Positions 39,557-48,119 of a stretch of DNA of 64,000 bases are shown one piece after another. Source of the DNA: Peptoclostridium sp965368085 (GTDB lineage Bacteria > Bacillota > Clostridia > Peptostreptococcales > Peptostreptococcaceae); assembly GCA_965368085.1 (NCBI GenBank), contig CBDULP010000010.1:1-64000 (forward strand), given 5' to 3'. Both the position numbers and the translations under genes were made by a program. The notes under the pieces were generated by a model. The model was not told where the DNA came from and made no database searches. It saw only the letters and a list, made by a program, of their open reading frames with translations. The number at the start of each line of letters is the position of its first letter. Position 1 is the stretch's first letter.

Positions 39557-41158
39557 GTGAAAAAAAGACGGTTTAAGGGTGCCAGATTTTGCATGGCACT
39601 ATGCTTTACGATATTTGTTCTTGCTTTGGATTTTGGGATTTCAAACGCAGACTCTGTTTCGGTAGTGGACGCTCCGGAATTTGTAAATATAGGGCTTGAC
39701 TTTTCAAGGACTGCCGTGAAAAGCTCGGATTTAAAGTCTGAGGATGATCTTTGCGTTGCCACTTTTGACGACTACAGCGAAGAATTTTTATTCGACATAG
39801 CAAAAAAGACAGTTACCGTGTCAAAGGACATACACTATCACATAAGGCTCGATGAGGAATTTGATGAGGCGTCGGATGTACTTGAAGCCATAGAGGACAT
39901 GGATCTGAAAAAGGCCTACCCGTATTTTGACGGCGAGGACTGGTATTTAAGCATTGGAGAGTTTGAAGATGAAGAATGTGCAGAAGAAGAGCTGGACGAT
40001 TTGGAAGACGACGGGCTTGAATATGAAGCCGAGGTGATAATGGCGGACGATAAAGATATTTTAATTACATGCAGGGAGGATGCAGTTTTGGGATACGACA
40101 GTTCCAGCGACATTGTGGTAAAGAGCCTTTCTGACATGCCGATATGGATTGACGGCAAGGGATACAGAGGAGGAGCTGTTTTTAGAAGGCTTCAGGATAG
40201 TGACATTACTGTGATAAATAGGTTGAGGCTTGAGGAATATCTCTACGGGGTTGTTCCAAACGAGACCAGCGCCTCATGGCCTATAGAGACTCTTAAAGCA
40301 CAGGCTGTGGCGGCGAGAAACTATACTGTTATCGTGATGGAAAAACATAAGAACGAGGGATTTGACCTCTGCGGAACTACCCATTGCCAGATGTATGGAG
40401 GCTATGAAACTGAAAGCTCAAGTACTAATAAGGCAGTCGACGAAACCAGGGGAAAGTTCATGACATATGACGGAAAGGTTGTTTCAGCATTTTACCATTC
40501 AAACAGCGGAGGAAGAACTGAGGACTCTGAAAACGTATGGTCCGCAAAACTTCCGTATATAAGAGGAGTGCAGGATGAATACTCTTTGGGAGAACCAAAG
40601 GACACTTGGTCTGCTGAGTTTACAAGCGAACAGGTAAGGTCGAAGCTTTCGGCCGCGGGAGTGGATATAGGCGAAATTGAGGACATGAAAATAGAAAGCC
40701 TGTCCGAAAACGGCAGGGTAATTGAACTTAATGTAATTGGAAGCCACGGGGAAAAGACGTTTCAAAAGGAAGCAATAAGAAAGACGTTTGGATATAATGT
40801 CATGATGAGTACATATTTCAACATGAGTTCAAAGCCTATAGAGGGATTAGCCAAAAATATAAGTGTTTTGTCTGCAAATAATAAAACCAGCCTTGATATG
40901 TCAAGCCTAAAGATGGTATCATCTGATAGGAGAGTGTCGAACATAAATCCAGATGAAGGCATAAGCGTAAAGAGTGCATATTCAAGCCGGGAAATAGTTC
41001 TAGAGCCTCAAAAAATGGAAAGGTTCGTGTTTGAGGGCAAGGGATGGGGGCACGGCCTTGGAATGAGCCAATGGGGAGCCAGGAAGATGGCGGAACTGGG
41101 ATACGGATATGAGGATATACTGAAACACTACTACACAGGTGTAGAAATAGAGGAATAG
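39557..41158 (+). CDS. SpoIID/LytB domain protein (lytic transglycosylase type)
   Basis: A 533-residue exported or membrane-anchored protein: basic start, hydrophobic segment at residues 8-30, then a long N-terminal domain including a SPOR-like acidic stretch (EFEDEECAEEELDDLEDD). The SpoIID core has LRLEEYLYGVVPNETSASWP with the catalytic glutamate, LKAQAVAARNYTV, DCxTxxCQ-type CGTTHCQMYGGY, and GWGHGLGMSQWGA near the end. SpoIID cleaves denuded peptidoglycan glycan strands during engulfment; the position next to ruvB and queA suggests a housekeeping or sporulation-linked wall role rather than SpoIID itself. GTG 39557 fits AAGAGGTG better than GTG 39548. Confidence 0.88.
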   Translation: MKKRRFKGARFCMALCFTIFVLALDFGISNADSVSVVDAPEFVNIGLDFSRTAVKSSDLKSEDDLCVATFDDYSEEFLFDIAKKTVTVSKDIHYHIRLDEEFDEASDVLEAIEDMDLKKAYPYFDGEDWYLSIGEFEDEECAEEELDDLEDDGLEYEAEVIMADDKDILITCREDAVLGYDSSSDIVVKSLSDMPIWIDGKGYRGGAVFRRLQDSDITVINRLRLEEYLYGVVPNETSASWPIETLKAQAVAARNYTVIVMEKHKNEGFDLCGTTHCQMYGGYETESSSTNKAVDETRGKFMTYDGKVVSAFYHSNSGGRTEDSENVWSAKLPYIRGVQDEYSLGEPKDTWSAEFTSEQVRSKLSAAGVDIGEIEDMKIESLSENGRVIELNVIGSHGEKTFQKEAIRKTFGYNVMMSTYFNMSSKPIEGLAKNISVLSANNKTSLDMSSLKMVSSDRRVSNINPDEGISVKSAYSSREIVLEPQKMERFVFEGKGWGHGLGMSQWGARKMAELGYGYEDILKHYYTGVEIEE

Positions 41159-41172
41159 AAAGGAAGTTACAT

Positions 41173-42198
41173 TTGAAAAAGAGCGATTTTTATTTTGATC
41201 TGCCTCAGGAGAGGATAGCGCAAGAGCCCCTTAAAAACAGGGACGAGTCTAGGCTTCTTGTTATGGACAAGGAAAGCGGGCAGACACAGCACAAGATATT
41301 CAAGGACATAGTATCGTATCTTAAGGAAGGCGATGTTCTTGTACTGAACAATACAAGAGTTCTTCCTGCGAGAATAATAGGCGAAAAAATCCCAACGGGA
41401 GGTAAAATAGAGTTTTTGCTTCTGAAAAGGATTGAAATGGATACCTGGCAGGTTATGGTGAAGCCGGGTAAAAGGGCAAAGATCGGTTCAAGCTTTTCTT
41501 TTGGAGATGGAAGGTTGAAGGCCTATGTCATTGATATTTCAGATGAAGGGACAAGGATAGTACATTTCGAGTACGAGGGAGTATTTGAAACAGTGCTTGA
41601 AGAGCTTGGAAGCATGCCGCTTCCGCCTTATATAACCCACAAGCTTGAAGACGGGGAAAGATACCAGACTGTATTTTCAAAACACACGGGCTCAGCTGCG
41701 GCTCCGACTGCAGGCCTTCACTTCACCAAGGAGCTTTTGGAGAAGATAAAGGGGATTGGAGTTCAAATAGCATACGTGACGCTTCATGTTGGCCTTGGAA
41801 CATTCAGACCGGTAAAGACAGATGACATAAATGATCATAAGATGCATTCCGAGTTTTACACGGTTGAAAAGGAAGCGGCAGATATTATAAATGCTGCAAA
41901 AAAAGAAGGCAGAAGAATAATAGGGGTCGGGACCACAAGCTGCAGGACGCTTGAATCTGCATGCGGTGAAGACGGGCTGATAAAAGAAGGCAGTGGATGG
42001 ACTGATATATTCATATATCCGGGATACAGCTTCAAACTGGTAGATGGAATAATAACGAATTTCCACCTTCCGGAATCGACACTTATAATGCTTGTAAGCG
42101 CTTTTTCAAGCAGGGAGAACGTACTGGGCGCGTATGACGAGGCTGTGAGTATGGAATACAGATTTTTCAGCTTTGGGGATGCAATGCTAATAATATAG
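41173..42198 (+). CDS. queA: S-adenosylmethionine:tRNA ribosyltransferase-isomerase
   Basis: It adds the cyclopentene ring precursor (epoxyqueuosine) to 7-deazaguanine in tRNA. FDLPQERIAQEPLKNRDESRLLV at the start, VLNNTRVLPARIIGEK, TGSAAAPTAGLHFT and HVGLGTFRPVKTDDINDHKMHSE are all characteristic. Length 341 is normal. The start is TTG 41173 behind AGGAAG. It is followed by tgt, the other queuosine step on tRNA. Confidence 0.96.
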   Translation: MKKSDFYFDLPQERIAQEPLKNRDESRLLVMDKESGQTQHKIFKDIVSYLKEGDVLVLNNTRVLPARIIGEKIPTGGKIEFLLLKRIEMDTWQVMVKPGKRAKIGSSFSFGDGRLKAYVIDISDEGTRIVHFEYEGVFETVLEELGSMPLPPYITHKLEDGERYQTVFSKHTGSAAAPTAGLHFTKELLEKIKGIGVQIAYVTLHVGLGTFRPVKTDDINDHKMHSEFYTVEKEAADIINAAKKEGRRIIGVGTTSCRTLESACGEDGLIKEGSGWTDIFIYPGYSFKLVDGIITNFHLPESTLIMLVSAFSSRENVLGAYDEAVSMEYRFFSFGDAMLII

Positions 42199-42218
42199 GG
42201 AATGTAAAGGAGAATACA

Positions 42219-43340
42219 ATGTCAGCTATACAATTTGAACTCATAAAAACATGCAAACAGACAGGTGCAAGACTTGGAAAGATCCAGACTCCTCACGGTG
42301 AGATCCAGACGCCGATATTCATGCCGGTTGGAACGCTGGCTACTGTAAAGGCCATGACTCCTGAAGAGCTTAAGGACATAAACGCGCAGATAATACTGAG
42401 CAATACGTATCACCTGTATATGAGACCGGGCCACGAGTTGGTTGAAAAGGCAGGAGGGCTTCACAAGTTCATGAACTGGGACAGGCCTATACTTACAGAT
42501 AGTGGTGGATTCCAGGTATTCAGCCTTGGCCCCCTTAGAAAGATAAAGGAAGAGGGCGTGGAATTCAGGTCGCACCTTGACGGATCGAAGCACTTTATAA
42601 GTCCTGAAAAGGCGATTGAGATAGAAAATGCCCTTGGAGCGGACATAATAATGGCTTTTGACGAATGTGCGCCTTATCCGGCAGACAGGGAATACGTTAA
42701 AAATTCACTTGAAAGAACTACCAGATGGGCCCAAAGGTGCAAGGATGCCCACAAGAATACTGAAAAACAGGCTCTTTTTGGAATAGTTCAGGGCGGAATG
42801 TACAAGGATCTTAGAGAGCAGTCGGCCAAAGAGATAACCGACATAGGTTTTCCGGGATATGCAATAGGAGGCCTCAGCGTTGGAGAGCCAAAGCCTATAA
42901 TGTATGAGGTTTTGGAGTATACGACTCCGCTTCTGCCGCAGGACAAGCCGAGATACCTCATGGGAGTAGGAAGTCCGGACGATCTTATAGAAGGTGTTTT
43001 AAGAGGAGTTGACATGTTTGACTGTGTCCTTCCTACAAGAATAGCAAGGAATGGTACTGCGTTTACGAGTCAGGGAAAGGTTGTTGCAAGAAATGCCATA
43101 TATGCCGACGACTTCAGGCCTATAGATCCTGAATGCGACTGCTATACGTGCAGAAACTATACTAGGGCCTATATAAGGCACCTTGTAAAGTGTAATGAAA
43201 TACTCGCATCAAGGCTTTTGACATACCATAATTTGCACTTCCTTCTGAAGTTAATGGAGGATGTGAGAACAGCAATACAGGAAGATAGGCTTATGGACTT
43301 TAGAAATGAATTCTTTGAAAAATACGGCTATACAAAATAA
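42219..43340 (+). CDS. tgt: tRNA-guanine transglycosylase
   Basis: It swaps guanine 34 for preQ1 in GUN-anticodon tRNAs. The nucleophile region LTDSGGFQVFSLG (residues 88-100), GGLSVGEPK, VGSPDDLIEGVLRGVDMFDCVLPTR, and the zinc site CDCYTCRNYTRAYIRHL with a later His are intact. Length 373 is typical. The ATG at 42219 follows AAAGGAG. Part of the queA-tgt-yajC-secDF arrangement seen in many bacteria. Confidence 0.96.
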   Translation: MSAIQFELIKTCKQTGARLGKIQTPHGEIQTPIFMPVGTLATVKAMTPEELKDINAQIILSNTYHLYMRPGHELVEKAGGLHKFMNWDRPILTDSGGFQVFSLGPLRKIKEEGVEFRSHLDGSKHFISPEKAIEIENALGADIIMAFDECAPYPADREYVKNSLERTTRWAQRCKDAHKNTEKQALFGIVQGGMYKDLREQSAKEITDIGFPGYAIGGLSVGEPKPIMYEVLEYTTPLLPQDKPRYLMGVGSPDDLIEGVLRGVDMFDCVLPTRIARNGTAFTSQGKVVARNAIYADDFRPIDPECDCYTCRNYTRAYIRHLVKCNEILASRLLTYHNLHFLLKLMEDVRTAIQEDRLMDFRNEFFEKYGYTK

Positions 43341-43414
43341 AATATATTAATAAAAATGGCTGCAAATATAAAATATATAAATAAAAAATATAAACACAAA
43401 AGGAGGAGATTTTT

Positions 43415-43693
43415 ATGGAACAGTTAAGGGGACTGATATTTCCACTGGCTTTTTTGGCATTTTTCTACATGATACTGATAAGGCCTCAGCAAAAACGTCA
43501 AAAAGAGCTGAACAGGGTGAGGGACAACTTGAAGATAGGGGATGAGATCACCACAATAGGAGGAATAGCGGGAACAGTAGCGCAGCTTAGGGAAGGCAGC
43601 GTGACTATAGAAATAGCCCCTGACGATGTAAGACTTACCATAGAAAAATGGGCTATAGGCAAAGTCAAGGAGAATAAAACCGAGATTGAATAA
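43415..43693 (+). CDS. yajC: Preprotein translocase subunit YajC
   Basis: A 92-residue accessory subunit of the Sec translocon. One membrane helix (about residues 5-21, LIFPLAFLAFFYMILIRPQQ) is followed by the cytoplasmic RPQQKRQKELNRVRDNLKIGDEITTIGGIAGTV domain that defines the family. AAAGGAGGAG precedes ATG 43415. It stands between tgt and the SCIFF genes, with secD and secF 2 kb downstream. Confidence 0.94.
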   Translation: MEQLRGLIFPLAFLAFFYMILIRPQQKRQKELNRVRDNLKIGDEITTIGGIAGTVAQLREGSVTIEIAPDDVRLTIEKWAIGKVKENKTEIE

Positions 43694-43752
43694 TAGCGGA
43701 TTTGTGTTATAATCTAATAGGTGAATAGATTAAAAGTACAGGAGGTATTATC

Positions 43753-43893
43753 ATGAAGAAACATATAAAAACTCTTTCAGGTGCTAACCTTAAGAAGAGC
43801 GCATCAAAAGGCGGATGTGGCGAATGCCAGACTTCTTGCCAGTCAGCATGCAAAACTTCTTGCACTGTTGGAAACCAAGAGTGTGAAAAATAA
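43753..43893 (+). CDS. scfA: SCIFF (six cysteines in forty-five) ranthipeptide precursor
   Basis: A 46-residue peptide with AGGAGG upstream of ATG 43753. It begins MKKHIKTLSGANLKKSASKG, then has six cysteines at positions 22, 25, 29, 33, 37 and 44. This number, length and spacing match the SCIFF family, a nearly universal ribosomal peptide of Clostridia, in which the maturase forms thioether bridges. The radical SAM maturase lies 140 bases downstream. The biological role of SCIFF is still uncertain; quorum sensing has been proposed in some clostridia. Confidence 0.95.
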   Translation: MKKHIKTLSGANLKKSASKGGCGECQTSCQSACKTSCTVGNQECEK

Positions 43894-43920
43894 TAGACAA
43901 TAATAAAAAGATAGCAGCCA

Positions 43921-43956
43921 AAAACAAGCATAACTTTGATGTTATGCTGTTTTTTT
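43921..43956 (+). terminator. Terminator between the SCIFF peptide and its maturase
   Basis: AGCATAAC (43927-43934), loop TTTGAT, GTTATGCT (43941-43948), extended by AAAAC/GTTTT pairs, followed by a T-run (seven Ts, 43950-43956). It lies between two genes of one pathway, so partial read-through would give more peptide than enzyme. Confidence 0.8.
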
Positions 43957-44036
43957 GGCTATTTTGGCAGATTGACTATTAAAAATAAATCTGATAGTAT
44001 TAATTTGTTTATAAATCATTTATGGGGGTTTGAATA

Positions 44037-45407
44037 ATGCAGCTTATACACAAGTTCAGCCTCAATGGAGTCAATGTAGTTATGGACGTAAACAGTGGCG
44101 CGGTTCATATAGTTGATGAAATTGTGTTTGAAATAATGGACCATTACAAAAGTACCGATGCAGCGGAAATAATAGAAATTTTTAAAGAAAAATACAGTGA
44201 AGAGGATATAATAGCTTCTATCGACGAGATAAGAGAGCTTGAGGAAGCCGGAATTCTGTATACTCAGGAAGATTATGAGCACAATGAAGCTTTTGTAAAC
44301 AGAAAGCCTGTTGTAAAGGCCATGTGCCTTAATGTGGCTCACGACTGCAACCTTATGTGCAAGTACTGCTTTGCATCTCAGGGAGACTTTGGCGGAGAGA
44401 GAAAGCTCATGCCTTTAGAAGTGGGCAAGAAGTCGCTTAAATACCTTGTGGAGAATTCAGGAAGCAGAAGGAACCTCGAGGTAGACTTCTTTGGAGGAGA
44501 GCCTCTTATGAACTGGGATGTCGTAAAAGAGCTTGTAGAGTATGGAAGAGAACTTGAAAAGACTCATGACAAGGTGTTCAGGTTTACGACAACTACTAAC
44601 GGACTGCTTCTTGACGACGACAAGATCGATTTCATAAATGAGAACATGAAAAATGTCGTTCTCAGTCTAGACGGAAGAAAGAGTGTAAATGATGGGATGA
44701 GGTACACGTGCAGCGGAAAGGGCAGCTATGACGTCATAGTTCCTAAATTCCAAAAGCTTGTGGAGAAGAGAGGAAATAAGGAATATTTTGTAAGAGGTAC
44801 ATTTACAAAAGAAAACCTTGATTTTTGCGAAGACATAAAGCATTTTTGCGATTTGGGCCTTTACACTACATCGATAGAACCAGCAGTGGACGACAAAATG
44901 AGCGATTTTGCACTTACGGAAAAAGACCTTCCGGCGATATTTGCAGAATACGAAAAGCTTGCAGACTACTGTATTGAAAAGAAAAAAAGCGATGACAAAT
45001 TCACATTCTTCCATTTCAACATAGACCTTAACCAGGGGCCTTGTGTGATAAAGAGGCTTACAGGCTGCGGGGCAGGTTCTGAGTACCTTAGCGTGACTCC
45101 TGAAGGGGATGTCTACCCTTGCCATCAGTTTGTAGGTGACGAAGACTTCAAAATGGGAAATATAATGGATGAAAACATAAGCCTCAACAGGCAGATACAG
45201 CTTAGATTCCAAAACGCCCACGTGTACACAAAGCCTGAGTGCCGAGATTGCTGGGCGAAATTCTACTGCTCTGGAGGATGTCATGCAAACGCATATAATT
45301 TTAATGGAGACATATCAAAGCCTTATTCCCTTGCATGTGAGATGCTCAGAAAGAGGGTGGAATGTGCAATAATGATAAAGGCGAAACTTATGCTTGAGGG
45401 AGAATAA
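44037..45407 (+). CDS. scfB: SCIFF radical SAM maturase (thioether-forming)
   Basis: A 456-residue radical SAM/SPASM enzyme. The N-terminal 90 residues look like a PqqD-type peptide recognition domain (QLIHKFSLNGVNVVMDVNSGAVH). The radical SAM cluster motif is in AHDCNLMCKYCFASQGD (CxxxCxxC), followed by FFGGEPLMNWDVV. The SPASM region has CRDCWAKFYCSGGCHANA and later cysteines for two auxiliary clusters. It is the partner of the SCIFF peptide at 43753. The ATG at 44037 follows ATGGGGGTT. Expected reaction: Cys-to-alpha or -gamma carbon thioether bonds in SCIFF. Confidence 0.95.
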   Translation: MQLIHKFSLNGVNVVMDVNSGAVHIVDEIVFEIMDHYKSTDAAEIIEIFKEKYSEEDIIASIDEIRELEEAGILYTQEDYEHNEAFVNRKPVVKAMCLNVAHDCNLMCKYCFASQGDFGGERKLMPLEVGKKSLKYLVENSGSRRNLEVDFFGGEPLMNWDVVKELVEYGRELEKTHDKVFRFTTTTNGLLLDDDKIDFINENMKNVVLSLDGRKSVNDGMRYTCSGKGSYDVIVPKFQKLVEKRGNKEYFVRGTFTKENLDFCEDIKHFCDLGLYTTSIEPAVDDKMSDFALTEKDLPAIFAEYEKLADYCIEKKKSDDKFTFFHFNIDLNQGPCVIKRLTGCGAGSEYLSVTPEGDVYPCHQFVGDEDFKMGNIMDENISLNRQIQLRFQNAHVYTKPECRDCWAKFYCSGGCHANAYNFNGDISKPYSLACEMLRKRVECAIMIKAKLMLEGE

Positions 45408-45408
45408 A

Positions 45409-45909
45409 ATGATAAAGGAATACGAAAATTATTTTCCGCAGCTTCCAAATAGCTGTTTTATAGCTCAAAGTGCGGACATAATAGGTAGGGTGATACTTGG
45501 AGAAAATACTAATGTCTGGTATAACTGTGTTCTCAGGGGAGACGAAGAATCGATAGTAATAGGCGAGAATACAAATATACAGGACGGAACGGTAGTACAC
45601 ATAGGCAAAGAGAGCAAGACTGTAGTGGGAAATTATGTGACAATAGGCCACAGAGCCATAATACATGGGTGTGAAATCGGAAATTACAGCCTGATTGGGA
45701 TGGGTGCCATAGTGCTTGACGGCGCAGTAATAGGTGAAAATACGATAATAGGGGCAGGGAGCCTTGTGCCTCCAGGCAGTGAAATACCGGCAGGAGTGCT
45801 TGCATATGGCAATCCGGTGAGGGTGATGAGGGAACTTTCAGATGAGGAAAAAAATTCCCTTAAAAAAACTGCAGTTGAGTATATAGAATATGCACAAAAA
45901 CACAAGTAG
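45409..45909 (+). CDS. Gamma-carbonic anhydrase-like hexapeptide-repeat protein
   Basis: A 166-residue left-handed beta-helix trimer protein. NTNVWYNCVLRGDEESIVIGENTNIQDG and VVGNYVTIGHRAIIHGCEIGNYSLIGMGAIVLDGA give the repeats, with histidines in VVHIGKES and IGHRAIIHGCEIG as metal ligands. It resembles YrdA/CaiE/PaaY-type proteins, whose carbonic anhydrase activity is uncertain. The start ATG 45409 is next to the maturase stop, so translation may be coupled. A link to SCIFF is not established and may be only positional. Confidence 0.9.
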   Translation: MIKEYENYFPQLPNSCFIAQSADIIGRVILGENTNVWYNCVLRGDEESIVIGENTNIQDGTVVHIGKESKTVVGNYVTIGHRAIIHGCEIGNYSLIGMGAIVLDGAVIGENTIIGAGSLVPPGSEIPAGVLAYGNPVRVMRELSDEEKNSLKKTAVEYIEYAQKHK

Positions 45910-45923
45910 TCAGGAGGAAGAAA

Positions 45924-47174
45924 ATGAAAATTAAAAACAAAGGCATAGCAGTCTTTTTGAGCATAATAATAATAATAGCTGCGGCGCTTTATACGGCGAT
46001 AAGTGGAATTAGCGTGGGCGGCAAGAGCATTGCGCCTATAAAGGATGAAATAAAGCAGGGTCTTGACCTTAAGGGTGGGGTTTATGTTGTATACGAAGCC
46101 CAGACTGACGAAACGGGTGAAGAACTTAAAAAGATAATAGACCAGACAATAGAGGTTTTCAGAAGACGTATAGACAGTCTTGGACTTACGGAGCCTGTAA
46201 TAACTAAAGAGGGCGAAAAAAGGATAAGAATAGAGCTTCCGGGTGTTAAAAATGCAAGGGAAGCTATAGACATGGTTGGAAAAACAGCACAGCTTAAATT
46301 TGTGCTTGAAGATGGAAGCGTTGTAGTGACAGGTAAAAATGTAAAGGATTCAACGGTTGTTTTCAGGAATGACAGCAATGAGCCAATAGTGTCGCTTAAA
46401 TTTGATGCCGAGGGAGCAAAGGCTTTTGCAGATGCTACTGAAAAACTTGCGCCGACGCGTTCCCCAATACTAATAGTTCTTGATAATCAAGTGATATCAA
46501 GCCCTAGGGTAAACGACAGAATTCCAAATGGAGAAGCAACTATATCGGGTAATTTTACGGTTGAGAGTGCATCTGAACTGGCAAACCTTATAAGGGCGGG
46601 TGCTCTTCCGGTAGACTTCAAGGAGATACAAACGTCTACAATAACTGCAACGCTTGGAGAAAATGCCCTTAAGGCAAGTATAGAGGGAGCAAAGATAGGA
46701 GTAGTAATACTTCTTGCGTTCATGCTGCTTTACTACAGAATCCCGGGAATTGTAGCTTCCATAGCTCTTTTGGCATATGCGCTTATAATAGGATTCACTT
46801 TTGTGCTGATGGGTGCGACTCTTACTCTTCCTGGCATAGCCGCGCTTATACTTTCAGTAGGTATGGCGGTTGATGCCAATGTAATAGTGTTTGAGAGAAT
46901 AAAAGAGGAAATGAGAAATGGAAAATCAATAAGAGCTTCAATAGACTCAGGTTTTTCTAAGGCGCTTTCTACAATTGTGGATGGAAATATTACCACGTTC
47001 ATAGCAGGAGTTGTGCTTTACAATTTTGGAACTGGACCTATTAAAGGGTTTGCGGTAATGCTTATGATAGGTTTGATTGCCTCTATGTTTACAGCTGTTG
47101 TAATATCAAAGGCCCTTTTAAAATCCATAGCAAATGCTAATATGGTAAAAAATACAAAAATGTTTGGAGCATAG
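45924..47174 (+). CDS. secD: Protein translocase subunit SecD
   Basis: It uses the proton or sodium gradient to complete protein export. One N-terminal helix (residues 5-28), the periplasmic head with DLKGGVYVVYEAQ, and RVNDRIPNGEATISG, then five C-terminal helices with ILSVGMAVDANVIVFERIKEEMRNG, the SecD/RND signature. Length 416 is the short type common in Firmicutes. AGGAGGAAG precedes ATG 45924. secF follows immediately. Confidence 0.95.
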   Translation: MKIKNKGIAVFLSIIIIIAAALYTAISGISVGGKSIAPIKDEIKQGLDLKGGVYVVYEAQTDETGEELKKIIDQTIEVFRRRIDSLGLTEPVITKEGEKRIRIELPGVKNAREAIDMVGKTAQLKFVLEDGSVVVTGKNVKDSTVVFRNDSNEPIVSLKFDAEGAKAFADATEKLAPTRSPILIVLDNQVISSPRVNDRIPNGEATISGNFTVESASELANLIRAGALPVDFKEIQTSTITATLGENALKASIEGAKIGVVILLAFMLLYYRIPGIVASIALLAYALIIGFTFVLMGATLTLPGIAALILSVGMAVDANVIVFERIKEEMRNGKSIRASIDSGFSKALSTIVDGNITTFIAGVVLYNFGTGPIKGFAVMLMIGLIASMFTAVVISKALLKSIANANMVKNTKMFGA

Positions 47175-47184
47175 GAGGGTAAAA

Positions 47185-48045
47185 ATGAACATAATAGGCA
47201 GAAAAAAAATATGGTTTGCATTCTCTTCGCTTATAATAATAGCGGGACTTGTAGCGATGATGACATCAGGACTTAACTATGGAATAGATTTTACGGGTGG
47301 TACGGTAATGGAGATGAACCTTCATAAAGACGTATCAAACGAAGAAATAAGGCTTATAACAGACAGTGTTGACCCGAACCTTTCGATAAACAAGATTGGG
47401 GCAAACAAGGAGACAGTTCAGATAAAGACAAAAAAAGACTTGGACAACAAGGCTAGAACCGAGCTTTTCAACCAGTTTAAGGAAAAGTATTCGCTTGAAG
47501 ACGATGACCTTGCAAAGGCTGATCAGATAGGCCCTTCCATAGGAAATGAAATAAGGAACAAGGCCATTATATCAGTTGCGATAGCGACGGTGGGAATGCT
47601 TATATATATAAGTTTCAGGTTCGAGTTTTCATATGGAGTTGCTGCGGTGCTGGCACTTGTACACGACGTGCTTGTAGTACTTTCAGTCTATGCGATATTT
47701 AAAATTCCTGTAAACAGTCCATTCATAGCTGGTATGCTTACGGTTGTAGGTTATTCCATAAACGACACGATAGTAATATTCGATAGGATAAGGGAAAACA
47801 TGAAGACTATGAAGGGCAAGGACTTTGCAGCTCTTGCAGATGGAAGTATAAAGCAGACAATAGTAAGATCGCTTAATACATCACTTACCACGCTGGTTGC
47901 CATAGCGGCGCTTTATATAGTGGGAGTGGAATCGATAAAGGATTTTACGCTTCCGCTTATAGCTGGTATTGCAACAGGAACATACTCATCGATATTCATA
48001 GCAAGCCCTATATGGGTTACAATTAAAGAAAAAAAGATTTCGTAA
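47185..48045 (+). CDS. secF: Protein translocase subunit SecF
   Basis: Partner of SecD. N-terminal helix (residues 8-28), GIDFTGGTVMEM in the periplasmic head, and C-terminal helices with VVGYSINDTIVIFDRIREN. Length 286 is normal. AGGAGGG at 47174-47180 fits ATG 47185; a longer frame from 47164 overlaps secD. A terminator follows, ending this transcript. Confidence 0.95.
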   Translation: MNIIGRKKIWFAFSSLIIIAGLVAMMTSGLNYGIDFTGGTVMEMNLHKDVSNEEIRLITDSVDPNLSINKIGANKETVQIKTKKDLDNKARTELFNQFKEKYSLEDDDLAKADQIGPSIGNEIRNKAIISVAIATVGMLIYISFRFEFSYGVAAVLALVHDVLVVLSVYAIFKIPVNSPFIAGMLTVVGYSINDTIVIFDRIRENMKTMKGKDFAALADGSIKQTIVRSLNTSLTTLVAIAALYIVGVESIKDFTLPLIAGIATGTYSSIFIASPIWVTIKEKKIS

Positions 48046-48052
48046 GCATTCG

Positions 48053-48086
48053 AAAAGGGCAATATAATATTATATTGCCTTTTTTG
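48053..48086 (+). terminator. Terminator after secF
   Basis: GGCAATATAA pairs with TTATATTGCC with an almost direct turn at the centre, flanked by AAAAG and TTTTTT. Confidence 0.85.
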
Positions 48087-48119
48087 TTATTGATAAACTT
48101 GAAAAGAGGGGTGTGAGCT

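Noticed and set aside
44667..45284. A 205-codon minus-strand frame in the SCIFF maturase gene
   Set aside because: Antisense shadow of a gene with intact radical SAM and SPASM motifs.
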